From NCBI GenBank assembly GCA_964472565.1, contig CAYYNB010000111.1, forward strand, positions 1 through 19,894: a DNA stretch of 19,894 nucleotides, in the 5' to 3' direction. Positions 13,835-19,894 of this stretch are shown here, piece by piece. Below the pieces are notes generated by a model that was given only the letters and a program-made list of their open reading frames with translations, was not told the DNA's origin and did no database searches. Numbering within the stretch: the stretch's first letter is position 1; each line of letters opens with the position of its first letter. The DNA comes from DATAMF01 sp964472565. GTDB lineage: Bacteria; Chloroflexota; Anaerolineae; Aggregatilineales; Aggregatilineaceae. The position numbers and the translations under genes are program-made.

Positions 13835-14329
13835 TTAGCTCCCTGCCATTCGTTCAAAGCGGCTGCTGCTCAAATCGGTGATCGCTACGCCGAGTCCGTC
13901 GGCGGCATCATCCGGGCGTGGAATCTGGTCCAGGTTTAAAAGCTGCCGGATCATCTCCTGCACCTGTGTTTTATCGGCATTGCCATAGCCTGCAATCGCC
14001 TGCTTGATTTCGGCGGGTTTATATTCGCGGATCGTCAGTCCTGCCTGTGCCAGCGCCAGCAGCACGACCCCGCGCCCCTGCGCCACCGTGATCGCGGTGG
14101 TGACGTTTTTCCCGAAAAATAGATTTTCAATCGCGGCAGAATCCGGCTTATAGTCTTCGATCAGCTTGCGCACCCCGTCGTACAGAATCATCAGCCGGTT
14201 GGGCATCGGCATTTTTGCCTGCGTCGTAATGACACCATAATGCACGGCCTGCAAATCGCCGTTCGCCAGCTCGCGCACCAGCCCAAAACCGGTGGTCGCG
14301 GTGCCAGGATCAATTCCGAGTACGAGCAT
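13835..14329 (-). CDS. ruvC: Crossover junction endodeoxyribonuclease RuvC
   Basis: 164 residues, typical length. RuvC cuts Holliday junctions symmetrically after RuvAB migration. The RNase H-like fold has its full acidic set: D7 (GIDPGTATTGFG), E68 (AIENLFFGKN), and D141 and D144 (DDAADGLGVAI). An AAGGAT ribosome site lies upstream of the ATG. It is the first gene of ruvC-GNAT-ruvA-thyX and follows yebC after 143 bases holding a probable terminator. Confidence 0.95.
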   Translation of the reverse strand: MLVLGIDPGTATTGFGLVRELANGDLQAVHYGVITTQAKMPMPNRLMILYDGVRKLIEDYKPDSAAIENLFFGKNVTTAITVAQGRGVVLLALAQAGLTIREYKPAEIKQAIAGYGNADKTQVQEMIRQLLNLDQIPRPDDAADGLGVAITDLSSSRFERMAGS

Positions 14330-14346
14330 ATGTTCTAATCCTTGTC

Positions 14347-14384
14347 AAAAAATATGGCCGCGCGCCGTTCTGCGGTTTGCGGCC
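14347..14384 (-). terminator. Probable intrinsic terminator after yebC
   Basis: On the minus strand GGCCGC (14379-14384) pairs with GCGGCC (14356-14361) around a 17-nt loop, followed by ATATTTTTT. The stem is short, so this is moderate evidence. It would separate yebC from ruvC transcription or act as a partial read-through point. Confidence 0.5.
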
Positions 14385-14472
14385 AGCATACACAAAATCG
14401 TAGATCAACGGGGGTCCGTCTTCCCCGCCATGCCCTTTGATTTTGGCTTCCCCCTCAACCGTTACCTGTAAA

Positions 14473-15228
14473 TTACGCCGTTTCGAGCGCTGCGGCGACC
14501 TCATCGCTGATGCCCAGGTTCGACGCCACCGTCTGCACGTCGTCCAGTTCTTCCAGCTTTTCGATCATCCCCATCACCTGAATCGAATCCTGGGTGCTCA
14601 GTTCGACTTCATTCTTCGGCACCCAGATCAATTCACGCTCTTCAATTTTATATTTGGCCTCGCTCAACGCTTTGGCGACGGCTCCCAATTCTTCGCGGGG
14701 AGTATAAATCGAGTAATTCTCGTCTTCTTCCTGCACATCATCCGCGCCCGCGTCGGCGGCGATCATAAACAGATCGTCGTAGTTGACGCCCGCGCCGTTA
14801 ACCGAAATATACCCTTTTTGGTCAAACTGCCATGTGACCGATCCGGCGCTGGCGAACTGTCCGCCGTTCCGGTTAAAGACGTATTTAATGTCTGCCAGGG
14901 TGCGGTTTTTGTTGTCGGTAAGAACGGTGATCACGAGCGCGATTCCATGCGGGGCAAACCCTTCATAGATGATCTCTTCCATCGTAACGGCATCTTCGCC
15001 AATGCCCGCCCCGCGATGAATGGCCCGTTCGATGTTATCTTTGGGCATATTGTTCGCGCGGGCTTTGTCTACGGCAATACGCAGCGACGAATTCGAGTCA
15101 GGATCAGCTCCGCCTTCGCGCGCCGCCATCATGATTTCCCGCGTGATCCGCGTGAAGATCTTGCCGCGCTTGGCGTCTTCTGCGCCTTTTTTACGTTTAA
15201 TGGTTGACCACTTATTATGTCCAGACAT
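14473..15228 (-). CDS. yebC: YebC/PmpR family protein (TACO1 type)
   Basis: 251 residues, normal length. The N-terminus SGHNKWSTIKRKKGAEDAKRG and the PKDNIERAI helix (62-70) are family hallmarks, as is YEGFAPHGIALVI (88-100). YebC proteins were long called transcriptional regulators; more recent work treats many as translation factors that ease ribosome stalling, for example at proline runs, like mitochondrial TACO1. A strong GAGGAG site precedes the start. Placement next to ruvC is common in bacteria. A good promoter lies about 90 bases upstream. Confidence 0.95.
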   Translation of the reverse strand: MSGHNKWSTIKRKKGAEDAKRGKIFTRITREIMMAAREGGADPDSNSSLRIAVDKARANNMPKDNIERAIHRGAGIGEDAVTMEEIIYEGFAPHGIALVITVLTDNKNRTLADIKYVFNRNGGQFASAGSVTWQFDQKGYISVNGAGVNYDDLFMIAADAGADDVQEEDENYSIYTPREELGAVAKALSEAKYKIEERELIWVPKNEVELSTQDSIQVMGMIEKLEELDDVQTVASNLGISDEVAAALETA

Positions 15229-15315
15229 GGTTATATCTCCTCAATCGGTGATGAATTGTTAACAGAGTGAAAGGACGAAATCTACTCGTTTTGGAAAATT
15301 ATTTTTGTACCACCG

Positions 15316-15345
15316 ATTATACCTGACACGTTAGAGGGCAAGCAA
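15316..15345 (-). promoter_or_regulatory. Sigma70-like promoter for yebC
   Basis: Minus strand: TTGCTT (15340-15345), 18-bp spacer, perfect TATAAT (15316-15321). This gives a leader of about 80 bases. The rest of the 217-base gap up to 15446 holds only the inverted repeat at 15407-15437. Confidence 0.55.
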
Positions 15346-15406
15346 GAGTGTGGAATAGCATATCGTTCGATGCTGAAAATAAGTAGGTTTGGGGATGAGA
15401 TTCCTG

Positions 15407-15437
15407 GGGGCGTATGGCGATACAGGCGATACGCCCC
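15407..15437. repeat. GC-rich inverted repeat downstream of a lipoprotein gene
   Basis: A 9-bp perfect stem (ggggcgtat at 15407-15415, atacgcccc at 15429-15437). Inside and across it the octamer ggcgatac occurs twice in tandem (15416 and 15425). It lies 9 bases after the minus-strand lipoprotein stop but has no T run, so it could be a rho-dependent 3' hairpin or a dispersed palindromic repeat. Confidence 0.65.
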
Positions 15438-15445
15438 TGCCTGCT

Positions 15446-15973
15446 TTATTGTGGCTGCTGTGCTTCTGCGGCGTCGATTTGCAGTTGCACCTCTAACTGT
15501 GACTGTGTCCCGGCCAGCCCACTGGCGATCTCGTTGTTGAGCGCGTTGTTGGCCGCTTCAACAATCGGACGCATCTCATCCTGCGTGATCTCCTGGTTTA
15601 CATACTGCTGGTAGGTCGCCAGAATCGTGCTGATCGGACTCATAATCTGCCCCCGCAGCGCCAGCGCGCAGTCTTCCGGTACCGGCGTCCGTGCAATCCA
15701 ATCGCCCAGTTCTACCAGGCGGCTCAGTTTGATCATCCCGTCGGCGGCGGGAAGGGTCAGCGCTTCCGCGCTAACCATGCTGAATTCTGTCAGATTCGTG
15801 CTGACAATTTCATACCAGTTTTCCAAATCGGTGGTGGTACATCCGGGCAGCCGCGTGGCGTCGGGCTGCGGTTGCAAAGTCACCGGGCGGCTGGCGGGCA
15901 GCTTTTTATCACTGTCGTCATCACTCCCGCACGCGGCCAGAAGTAGCACTAACACAAGCAACAGACGGCGCAT
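15446..15973 (-). CDS. Small lipoprotein of unknown function
   Basis: 175 residues. The type II signal peptide is short and ends in LLLAAC, with lipidated Cys 15, then an acidic tether (GSDDDSDKK). The mature part is mostly helical by eye and has two Cys (45 and 102) that may form a disulfide; the C-terminus is Gln-rich. I recognise no family. The start at 15973 is fixed by a strong GAAGGAGG site 6 bases upstream and by the signal peptide; a longer reading from 16036 would bury the signal peptide. It follows the glycerophosphodiesterase-like gene by about 107 bases. Confidence 0.8.
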   Translation of the reverse strand: MRRLLLVLVLLLAACGSDDDSDKKLPASRPVTLQPQPDATRLPGCTTTDLENWYEIVSTNLTEFSMVSAEALTLPAADGMIKLSRLVELGDWIARTPVPEDCALALRGQIMSPISTILATYQQYVNQEITQDEMRPIVEAANNALNNEIASGLAGTQSQLEVQLQIDAAEAQQPQ

Positions 15974-16080
15974 GCCTGCCTCCTTCAAAATGCTCGATAC
16001 TAGGTGTAGCTTAGGTCGGAACGGGATGGAATGCAAGGGCAGGGACGTAAGAGTTTTGTCGGGGAATTGTGGGGAGCCGT

Positions 16081-16803
16081 CTATGCCCTTAAGCGGTTCG
16101 CCAGTTCCAGTTGATCCGTCGAAAATTGATCAATCCCCGCCGCGATCCCTTTCCGCATATCGTCTGCCGTGTTGAGATTGGACCCGTGAACCCCAAAGCC
16201 GCCGCCGTGCAGCCGGGCCACAAATTCAGGCTCAATCAGCGAAGTGTGCAGATGGGCTACCTTCGCGTTCGCCAGGATCATCCAATCGGTGATGTGCTGC
16301 TGTCCAAGTGCCGGTTTCATCCAGTCGGGCAGGGGATAGAAGAACATGCCGGTACACCACGCTGGGTTCATATGTGCAAACAGCGGCGTATGGGACGTGG
16401 TTAACTCGACCTGTTCCCACAAATCAAAACGTGTCACTTCATCATTGACGCGGTTGAGAAACCGCAGACTCGATCCTTTCATGTCGATCTCAAATCGGAC
16501 TCGGTTTTTTCCCAGGTCGAAGACTTCTTGCAGCGTAGGAATTTTCTCACCGCGAAACCGTGCATCGAACCAACCGCCCGCATCCAGTTTCCGCAGGTCG
16601 GCCAAAGTCTGATCGCCAATGTACCCGGAGCCATTGTCAGTGCGTCCGAGATAATAATCATGGTGGATGACCAACTGATCATCCTGAGTCAGATGCACAT
16701 CCAATTCGATGGTGTCTGCGCCCTTGAGAATAGCTTGCTCAAAGGCGGGAAGTGTACTTTCGGGATTGTGCTGTATATCTCCACACCGCGCCACAATCAA
16801 CAT
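16081..16803 (-). CDS. Glycerophosphodiester phosphodiesterase family protein, altered active site
   Basis: 240 residues, normal length for a cytoplasmic GDPD (UgpQ-like) TIM barrel. NPESTLPAFEQAILKGAD (13-30), the metal ligands E33 and D35 (IELDVHLT), the second catalytic His with VIHHD (45-49), and FEID (104-107) are all present. Family members split glycerophosphodiesters into glycerol-3-phosphate and an alcohol. The first motif, normally AHRG with a catalytic His, reads ARCG here (5-8), so both His and Arg are displaced. Activity is therefore uncertain. AAGGAGG is a strong ribosome site. It follows the LCP gene by 65 bases and may be co-transcribed. Confidence 0.85.
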   Translation of the reverse strand: MLIVARCGDIQHNPESTLPAFEQAILKGADTIELDVHLTQDDQLVIHHDYYLGRTDNGSGYIGDQTLADLRKLDAGGWFDARFRGEKIPTLQEVFDLGKNRVRFEIDMKGSSLRFLNRVNDEVTRFDLWEQVELTTSHTPLFAHMNPAWCTGMFFYPLPDWMKPALGQQHITDWMILANAKVAHLHTSLIEPEFVARLHGGGFGVHGSNLNTADDMRKGIAAGIDQFSTDQLELANRLRA

Positions 16804-16821
16804 ACAACCTCCTTAAGAAGG

Positions 16822-16849
16822 CGGGTCAACACCGATCGATGCTGACCCG
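16822..16849 (-). other. Hairpin between the LCP gene and the GDPD-like gene
   Basis: A 7-bp perfect stem (cgggtca / tgacccg) extends to 10 pairs with one wobble, loop tcgatcgg. No T run follows. It may protect an mRNA end or attenuate read-through into the downstream gene. Confidence 0.45.
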
Positions 16850-16868
16850 TACAATTTGGCCCTTAACC

Positions 16869-18449
16869 TTACTGTGCCGTCGTTTCTTCTCCCGGAATAG
16901 GTTCTGGCGCGACCCACTGCCGCCCCACGCACGAATTGTAATTCGACCCCAGGATGATCTTAAAATCCGAGGTGCGGTTCGGGTTCGGGTCGGGGATGAT
17001 ATTCTCCGGCTTGATATTCAGCAGTTCAACCAGATCGTTCAGGCTGCTGCCTTTGGTGCTGCCCGTATAGTCATAGATGATCGTATCGGTGTAATCAGCT
17101 CGGTCTGCCGCGCCCATCGCCAGCGGCGCGAACCCTTCCCACACCAGCCGGTCCGCCGCCACCAGGTCCCAACCCTCGTTTGGCGTGCCGTTATAAATCT
17201 CGATGATCGCATTTTCCAGCACCAATCGGTTTTGGGTCGGCGGCTGTAGAAACTCCTGGATCAGCCGCAGCATGCCGCCCGTCGGCTCTGGAATCTGCAC
17301 ATTCGTCACCCCGTCCGGCGACCAGGCGATTGTTTCAATATTTTTGCGGAAAAAGTGGTTTTCGATGTTGTTCGGTTCCATACTCAGTGCCAGCGGGATC
17401 AGCGGGATCACCTGATCCAGCGGCAGATTCGTCTTCACCACCGAGGTCATTTCGCTCCACAGGCTGGGGACTTCAGTGATCAGATTCTGCTGCTTGGCGG
17501 TGGCCCACATCGCGCGCAGAATCTGCTGTTGGCGGCGGCCCCGGTCAAAGTCAATCGTATTTTTGCGGCTGCGTGCGTACCACAGCGCATCTGTACCGTT
17601 CATATGATACACGCCGACATCCAGCGTTTTCAGCACAAATTGATCGTCCGTCTCATTTCCGACGATCCCATCCGAACATTCCGGCCCGACACACGTGGTA
17701 TCCTGGATCGGGCAGTCCACCGCAATATCCACCCCGCCCAGCCGGTCAATGATCGTCTCGAATCCGGTGAAATCGACCATCGCGTAATAGTGCGTTTCGA
17801 TCCCGAAGTTATACAGAATCGTCTGGCGCAGCATCCCCCAGCCGCCATCCGTCCACTCAATCGCCTCGCCGTACCAGTATGCCTGGTTGAGCCGCTGCAT
17901 GCCCCAGTTCGGGATATACACAAACAGGTCGCGCGGCAGCGACAGCATACTGACCGTATTGGTGTCCCGGTTGATCGACACGATGATCATGGTATCCGTG
18001 TGAAAATTCGGATCATCCGGCACGACTTCGCCATCATGCCCGATCAGCAGAATATTGAGCAGGTTGTACGGATTCCCGTTGTCGTCTGTCGAGCGCAGGC
18101 GCGGCATTTCCGTCGGAATCGCCGTCGGCTGTTCGCCCTGCGTCACCACGTCGGGATAATACAGCGTCGGCGTCGGGAACAGGGTAGGGGGCGTGGTCGG
18201 CGTTTGGGTGGGCGTCGGCGTGTTGGTTGCTGCCGTTGTCGCCGTTGCCGTCGGGAGTTCCGGTGTGGCTGTGAAGCGCGGCGTGTTGGTTGGCGGCACC
18301 GTTGCCGTGAAGCGCGGCGTATTGGTCGGCGGGACCGTCGGCTGCTGCTGTGCGGACGTGTGTCCCCCCGACAGGGTGGGCAGCGCAGCGGCTCCCAGCA
18401 GCATAATCACAAACAGAATGGGCAGACATAAGCGTAAACGGGCAGTCAT
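16869..18449 (-). CDS. LytR-CpsA-Psr (LCP) family cell-wall polymer transferase
   Basis: 526 residues. A signal anchor covers about 7-27, followed by a Pro/Thr-rich stalk (35-118) that includes two exact TVPPTNTPRFTA repeats. The LCP catalytic domain spans about 130-320: NILLIGHDG (132-140), TDTMIIVSI (151-159), LPRDLFVYIP (171-180) and DFDRGRRQQQ (300-309), carrying the conserved Asp and Arg residues that bind pyrophosphate-lipid. LCP proteins transfer glycopolymers from undecaprenyl carriers to the wall or to surface proteins. Residues 409-505 (IEIYNGTPNEGW start) match the LytR C-terminal domain. Extra Cys at 246, 253 and 258 lie in an insertion of the catalytic domain. GGAGAAG precedes the ATG. 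Confidence 0.93.
   Translation of the reverse strand: MTARLRLCLPILFVIMLLGAAALPTLSGGHTSAQQQPTVPPTNTPRFTATVPPTNTPRFTATPELPTATATTAATNTPTPTQTPTTPPTLFPTPTLYYPDVVTQGEQPTAIPTEMPRLRSTDDNGNPYNLLNILLIGHDGEVVPDDPNFHTDTMIIVSINRDTNTVSMLSLPRDLFVYIPNWGMQRLNQAYWYGEAIEWTDGGWGMLRQTILYNFGIETHYYAMVDFTGFETIIDRLGGVDIAVDCPIQDTTCVGPECSDGIVGNETDDQFVLKTLDVGVYHMNGTDALWYARSRKNTIDFDRGRRQQQILRAMWATAKQQNLITEVPSLWSEMTSVVKTNLPLDQVIPLIPLALSMEPNNIENHFFRKNIETIAWSPDGVTNVQIPEPTGGMLRLIQEFLQPPTQNRLVLENAIIEIYNGTPNEGWDLVAADRLVWEGFAPLAMGAADRADYTDTIIYDYTGSTKGSSLNDLVELLNIKPENIIPDPNPNRTSDFKIILGSNYNSCVGRQWVAPEPIPGEETTAQ
18267..18338 (-). repeat. Two tandem 36-bp repeats in the LCP stalk
   Basis: Each unit encodes TVPPTNTPRFTA (residues 38-49 and 50-61). 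The DNA copies differ only at a few bases, so this is a recent in-frame duplication that can change stalk length. Confidence 0.8.
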
Positions 18450-18496
18450 AATCTTCTCCGCAAAAATTAGGCTTGACGCAGCCTTAAGCCGGGGCT

Positions 18497-18524
18497 AGTG
18501 TATCGCGCCGCGCGGAGATGACAA
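18497..18524 (-). promoter_or_regulatory. Sigma70-like promoter for the LCP gene
   Basis: Minus strand: TTGTCA (18519-18524), 16-bp spacer, TACACT (18497-18502), about 48 bases before the ATG. The -10 equals that proposed for the FecR gene. Confidence 0.4.
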
Positions 18525-18549
18525 GTGTCCGGCAGGTGAGCGGTGGGTT

Positions 18550-19515
18550 TTAATAGGGCAGTTTTTGCCGCCGCCGAATCTGAAAATGTGAACGGTACAG
18601 CCCCATGATTTGCAGCGCATCGCGGATCGTTTCGCTGGTCCGCAGTTTGTCCGCGATCAGACTCCGCTGGAAGACGCTCACCGCATCAAAGAACCAGTAC
18701 AGGCTCATCAGCGGCGATACCAGCGCCGCCACATTCGCCATATCCTCTTCCAGCCGGTGATCCCCAAAATTACCTTGCACCGCCGCGATCACCCGCGTAC
18801 TGATATGGCTTTGGATGTGTCCCGGCTGTTTCCACACATACTGGCACGCGGCCTCATACAGTTGGAACACGGGCATCGTTTGGATCAGCGCGCAGCTTCC
18901 CCGGAATGCGCCTTGTTTGACCAGTTCGGCCATATTATGCAGCGCGTGGTAATGGGCAACTTCGGTTTCTGCGCCAAACCCCAGGCACGCCAGCAGCTTG
19001 ACCGGAACCTTCAACCCCTCCACCGCCGCCAGCGAGATCGTATCTTCCAGCAGCGTGCCGGGCTGATCTTCGTCTCCTCGCATAAGCGAATCCACGCCGC
19101 CATCCACCAGGATAATCGCATCGATGTTCAGCCGTTCGATCAGCAGTTGGTAGGCCGCCATCAGCGGCGCGACCCCCAGCTTGGCGAACATCCAGATCGT
19201 GATCTCCTCATCCCGTTCGGTGCAGAACCACTCCGCCAGGAAGCCTTCGGGATAGTAGGGCGTTTTATGTTTGACCAGCCCGTGCGCGCCGATCAACTGC
19301 TGCGGGATCAGCGTTTCCACGTCCTCAAACAGGCATACCATCTGGATTTCGGAGAAGCTGAAGTTTGCCAGATGCACCCGCTTGCCCATCTCGCGCAGCG
19401 TAAAATACAGCGGCAGCCCGGCAAAAATGTCGAAGCCGCCGCCCGCGCCTGCAATCAGAATGTTCTGGCTGTTATGATCCGCCAGCGTGTCCAGAATCGG
19501 CAGATTGAGTCGCAT
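18550..19515 (-). CDS. DUF1152 family protein
   Basis: 321 residues, soluble. The N-terminal glycine-rich loop GAGGGFD (23-29) after NILIA, and the segment LVDGGVDSLMRGDED (136-150), are the marks of DUF1152, a family of unknown function in archaea and bacteria. The first looks like a Rossmann-type nucleotide loop and the second is an acidic, possibly metal-binding, patch; both readings are inference. GFGAETEVAHYHA (179-191) adds His and Glu in a possible site. The start at 19515 is where homology begins, though no good ribosome site precedes it; the gene lies only 10 bases after the upstream stop, so coupling is likely. Confidence 0.85.
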   Translation of the reverse strand: MRLNLPILDTLADHNSQNILIAGAGGGFDIFAGLPLYFTLREMGKRVHLANFSFSEIQMVCLFEDVETLIPQQLIGAHGLVKHKTPYYPEGFLAEWFCTERDEEITIWMFAKLGVAPLMAAYQLLIERLNIDAIILVDGGVDSLMRGDEDQPGTLLEDTISLAAVEGLKVPVKLLACLGFGAETEVAHYHALHNMAELVKQGAFRGSCALIQTMPVFQLYEAACQYVWKQPGHIQSHISTRVIAAVQGNFGDHRLEEDMANVAALVSPLMSLYWFFDAVSVFQRSLIADKLRTSETIRDALQIMGLYRSHFQIRRRQKLPY

Positions 19516-19525
19516 ATCGAATTGA

Positions 19526-19894
19526 TTACGGCGCAAATCGCACCCGGATCGTACACTGCGGCGGGTAATTCCCGGTGACATCAACCACCGTCAGCCGCAG
19601 CCAGTAATCGCCCGGTGCAAACGCTGCTGTATTGACGATGCCAAGCTGTCCGCCCTCCACCGGAGTCGTGTAAATGTCGTTCAGCGTTACAAATTCGCTG
19701 CTCGGTGTTTCTCCGCCCGAAATTTGCAGCCGGTAAAATTGGAAGTTTGGCCCGGTGGCGCTGCCATAAATCGCAATCGTACCCTGCAAGATCGTGCCTG
19801 CTGACGGCTGTGTGATCATCGCCGCCGGATCGCCACAGTCATAGGCAATCGGTTGGGGTGGCGCGGTGCCGCCATCCGGCATGCGGGTCGATGG
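19526..19894 (-). CDS. C-terminal end of a secreted protein, possibly a penicillin-binding protein tail
   Basis: The frame is open to the window edge, so only the last 122 residues are seen. It begins with a Pro/Gly-rich linker, then ITQPSAGTILQGTIAIYGSA, YRLQISGG and GDYWLRLTVVD, which is an Ig-like beta domain. Such a domain closes many class A penicillin-binding proteins and other surface proteins of Chloroflexota; that reading is inference, as no catalytic part is visible. Two Cys (in YDCGDP and PPQCTIRV) may pair. It ends 10 bases before the DUF1152 start. Confidence 0.55.
   Translation of the reverse strand, partial: PSTRMPDGGTAPPQPIAYDCGDPAAMITQPSAGTILQGTIAIYGSATGPNFQFYRLQISGGETPSSEFVTLNDIYTTPVEGGQLGIVNTAAFAPGDYWLRLTVVDVTGNYPPQCTIRVRFAP

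Noticed and set aside
14310..14504. A 64-codon minus-strand frame spanning the yebC-ruvC gap
   Set aside because: It starts inside yebC and ends inside ruvC in other frames, has no ribosome site, matches nothing I recognise, and contains the probable terminator.
17355..18431. A 358-codon plus-strand frame opposite the LCP gene
   Set aside because: Antisense to a clear LCP protein; the Arg/Gly-rich end simply mirrors the Pro/Thr stalk repeats.
18463..18490. Possible terminator hairpin in the LCP leader (ggctt / aagcc, then TAATTTTT)
   Set aside because: The stem is only five pairs and lies downstream of the proposed LCP promoter; too weak to call, although an attenuator cannot be excluded.

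Overview
The window looks like chromosomal DNA of a Chloroflexota bacterium, most likely Anaerolineae or a near relative. This is inference from gene content, not from a marker gene: lipoproteins with an LLAACG lipobox, Pro/Thr-rich stalks on secreted proteins, a LytR-CpsA-Psr protein with a C-terminal LytR_C-like domain, ThyX instead of ThyA, and a DUF1152 gene. Coding density is high and no tRNA, rRNA or CRISPR array was seen.

Layout. 1-935: a small STAS/SEC14-like protein, a frameshifted IS5-type transposase remnant, and a short AT-rich tract of inverted repeats. 936-6192: a membrane-anchored family 2 glycosyltransferase (minus) divergent from a secreted FecR-domain protein (plus), then on the minus strand a secreted GH5-GH16 double glycosidase followed by an RNase HI that carries a second, apparently dead RNase H domain. 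6224-11971: a plus-strand five-gene operon with an extended -10 promoter and an intrinsic terminator. It encodes a giant Clp-type AAA+ ATPase, a lipoprotein, a group II truncated haemoglobin, a three-helix membrane protein and a Pro/Thr-rich lipoprotein. 11954-15345: minus-strand yebC, ruvC, GNAT acetyltransferase, ruvA and thyX, tightly packed. 15407-19894: minus-strand envelope genes, namely a lipoprotein, a glycerophosphodiesterase-like protein, an LCP cell-wall polymer transferase, a DUF1152 protein and the C-terminal end of a secreted protein.

The main discovery candidate is the first gene of the plus-strand operon (6273-9767, 1164 residues). It carries two HicB-like repeats, a Clp D1 and a Clp D2 AAA+ module, and then about 320 residues that follow bacterial peptide-chain release factor 2 almost from end to end. 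The peptidyl-hydrolysis core with GGQ is absent and the stop-codon-reading SPF region is replaced. The D2 module has also lost the canonical aromatic pore loop. This points to an AAA+ machine targeted to ribosomes, or to a release-factor mimic, co-transcribed with a haemoglobin and two envelope lipoproteins. I do not recall a description of this architecture, but I could not search for one.
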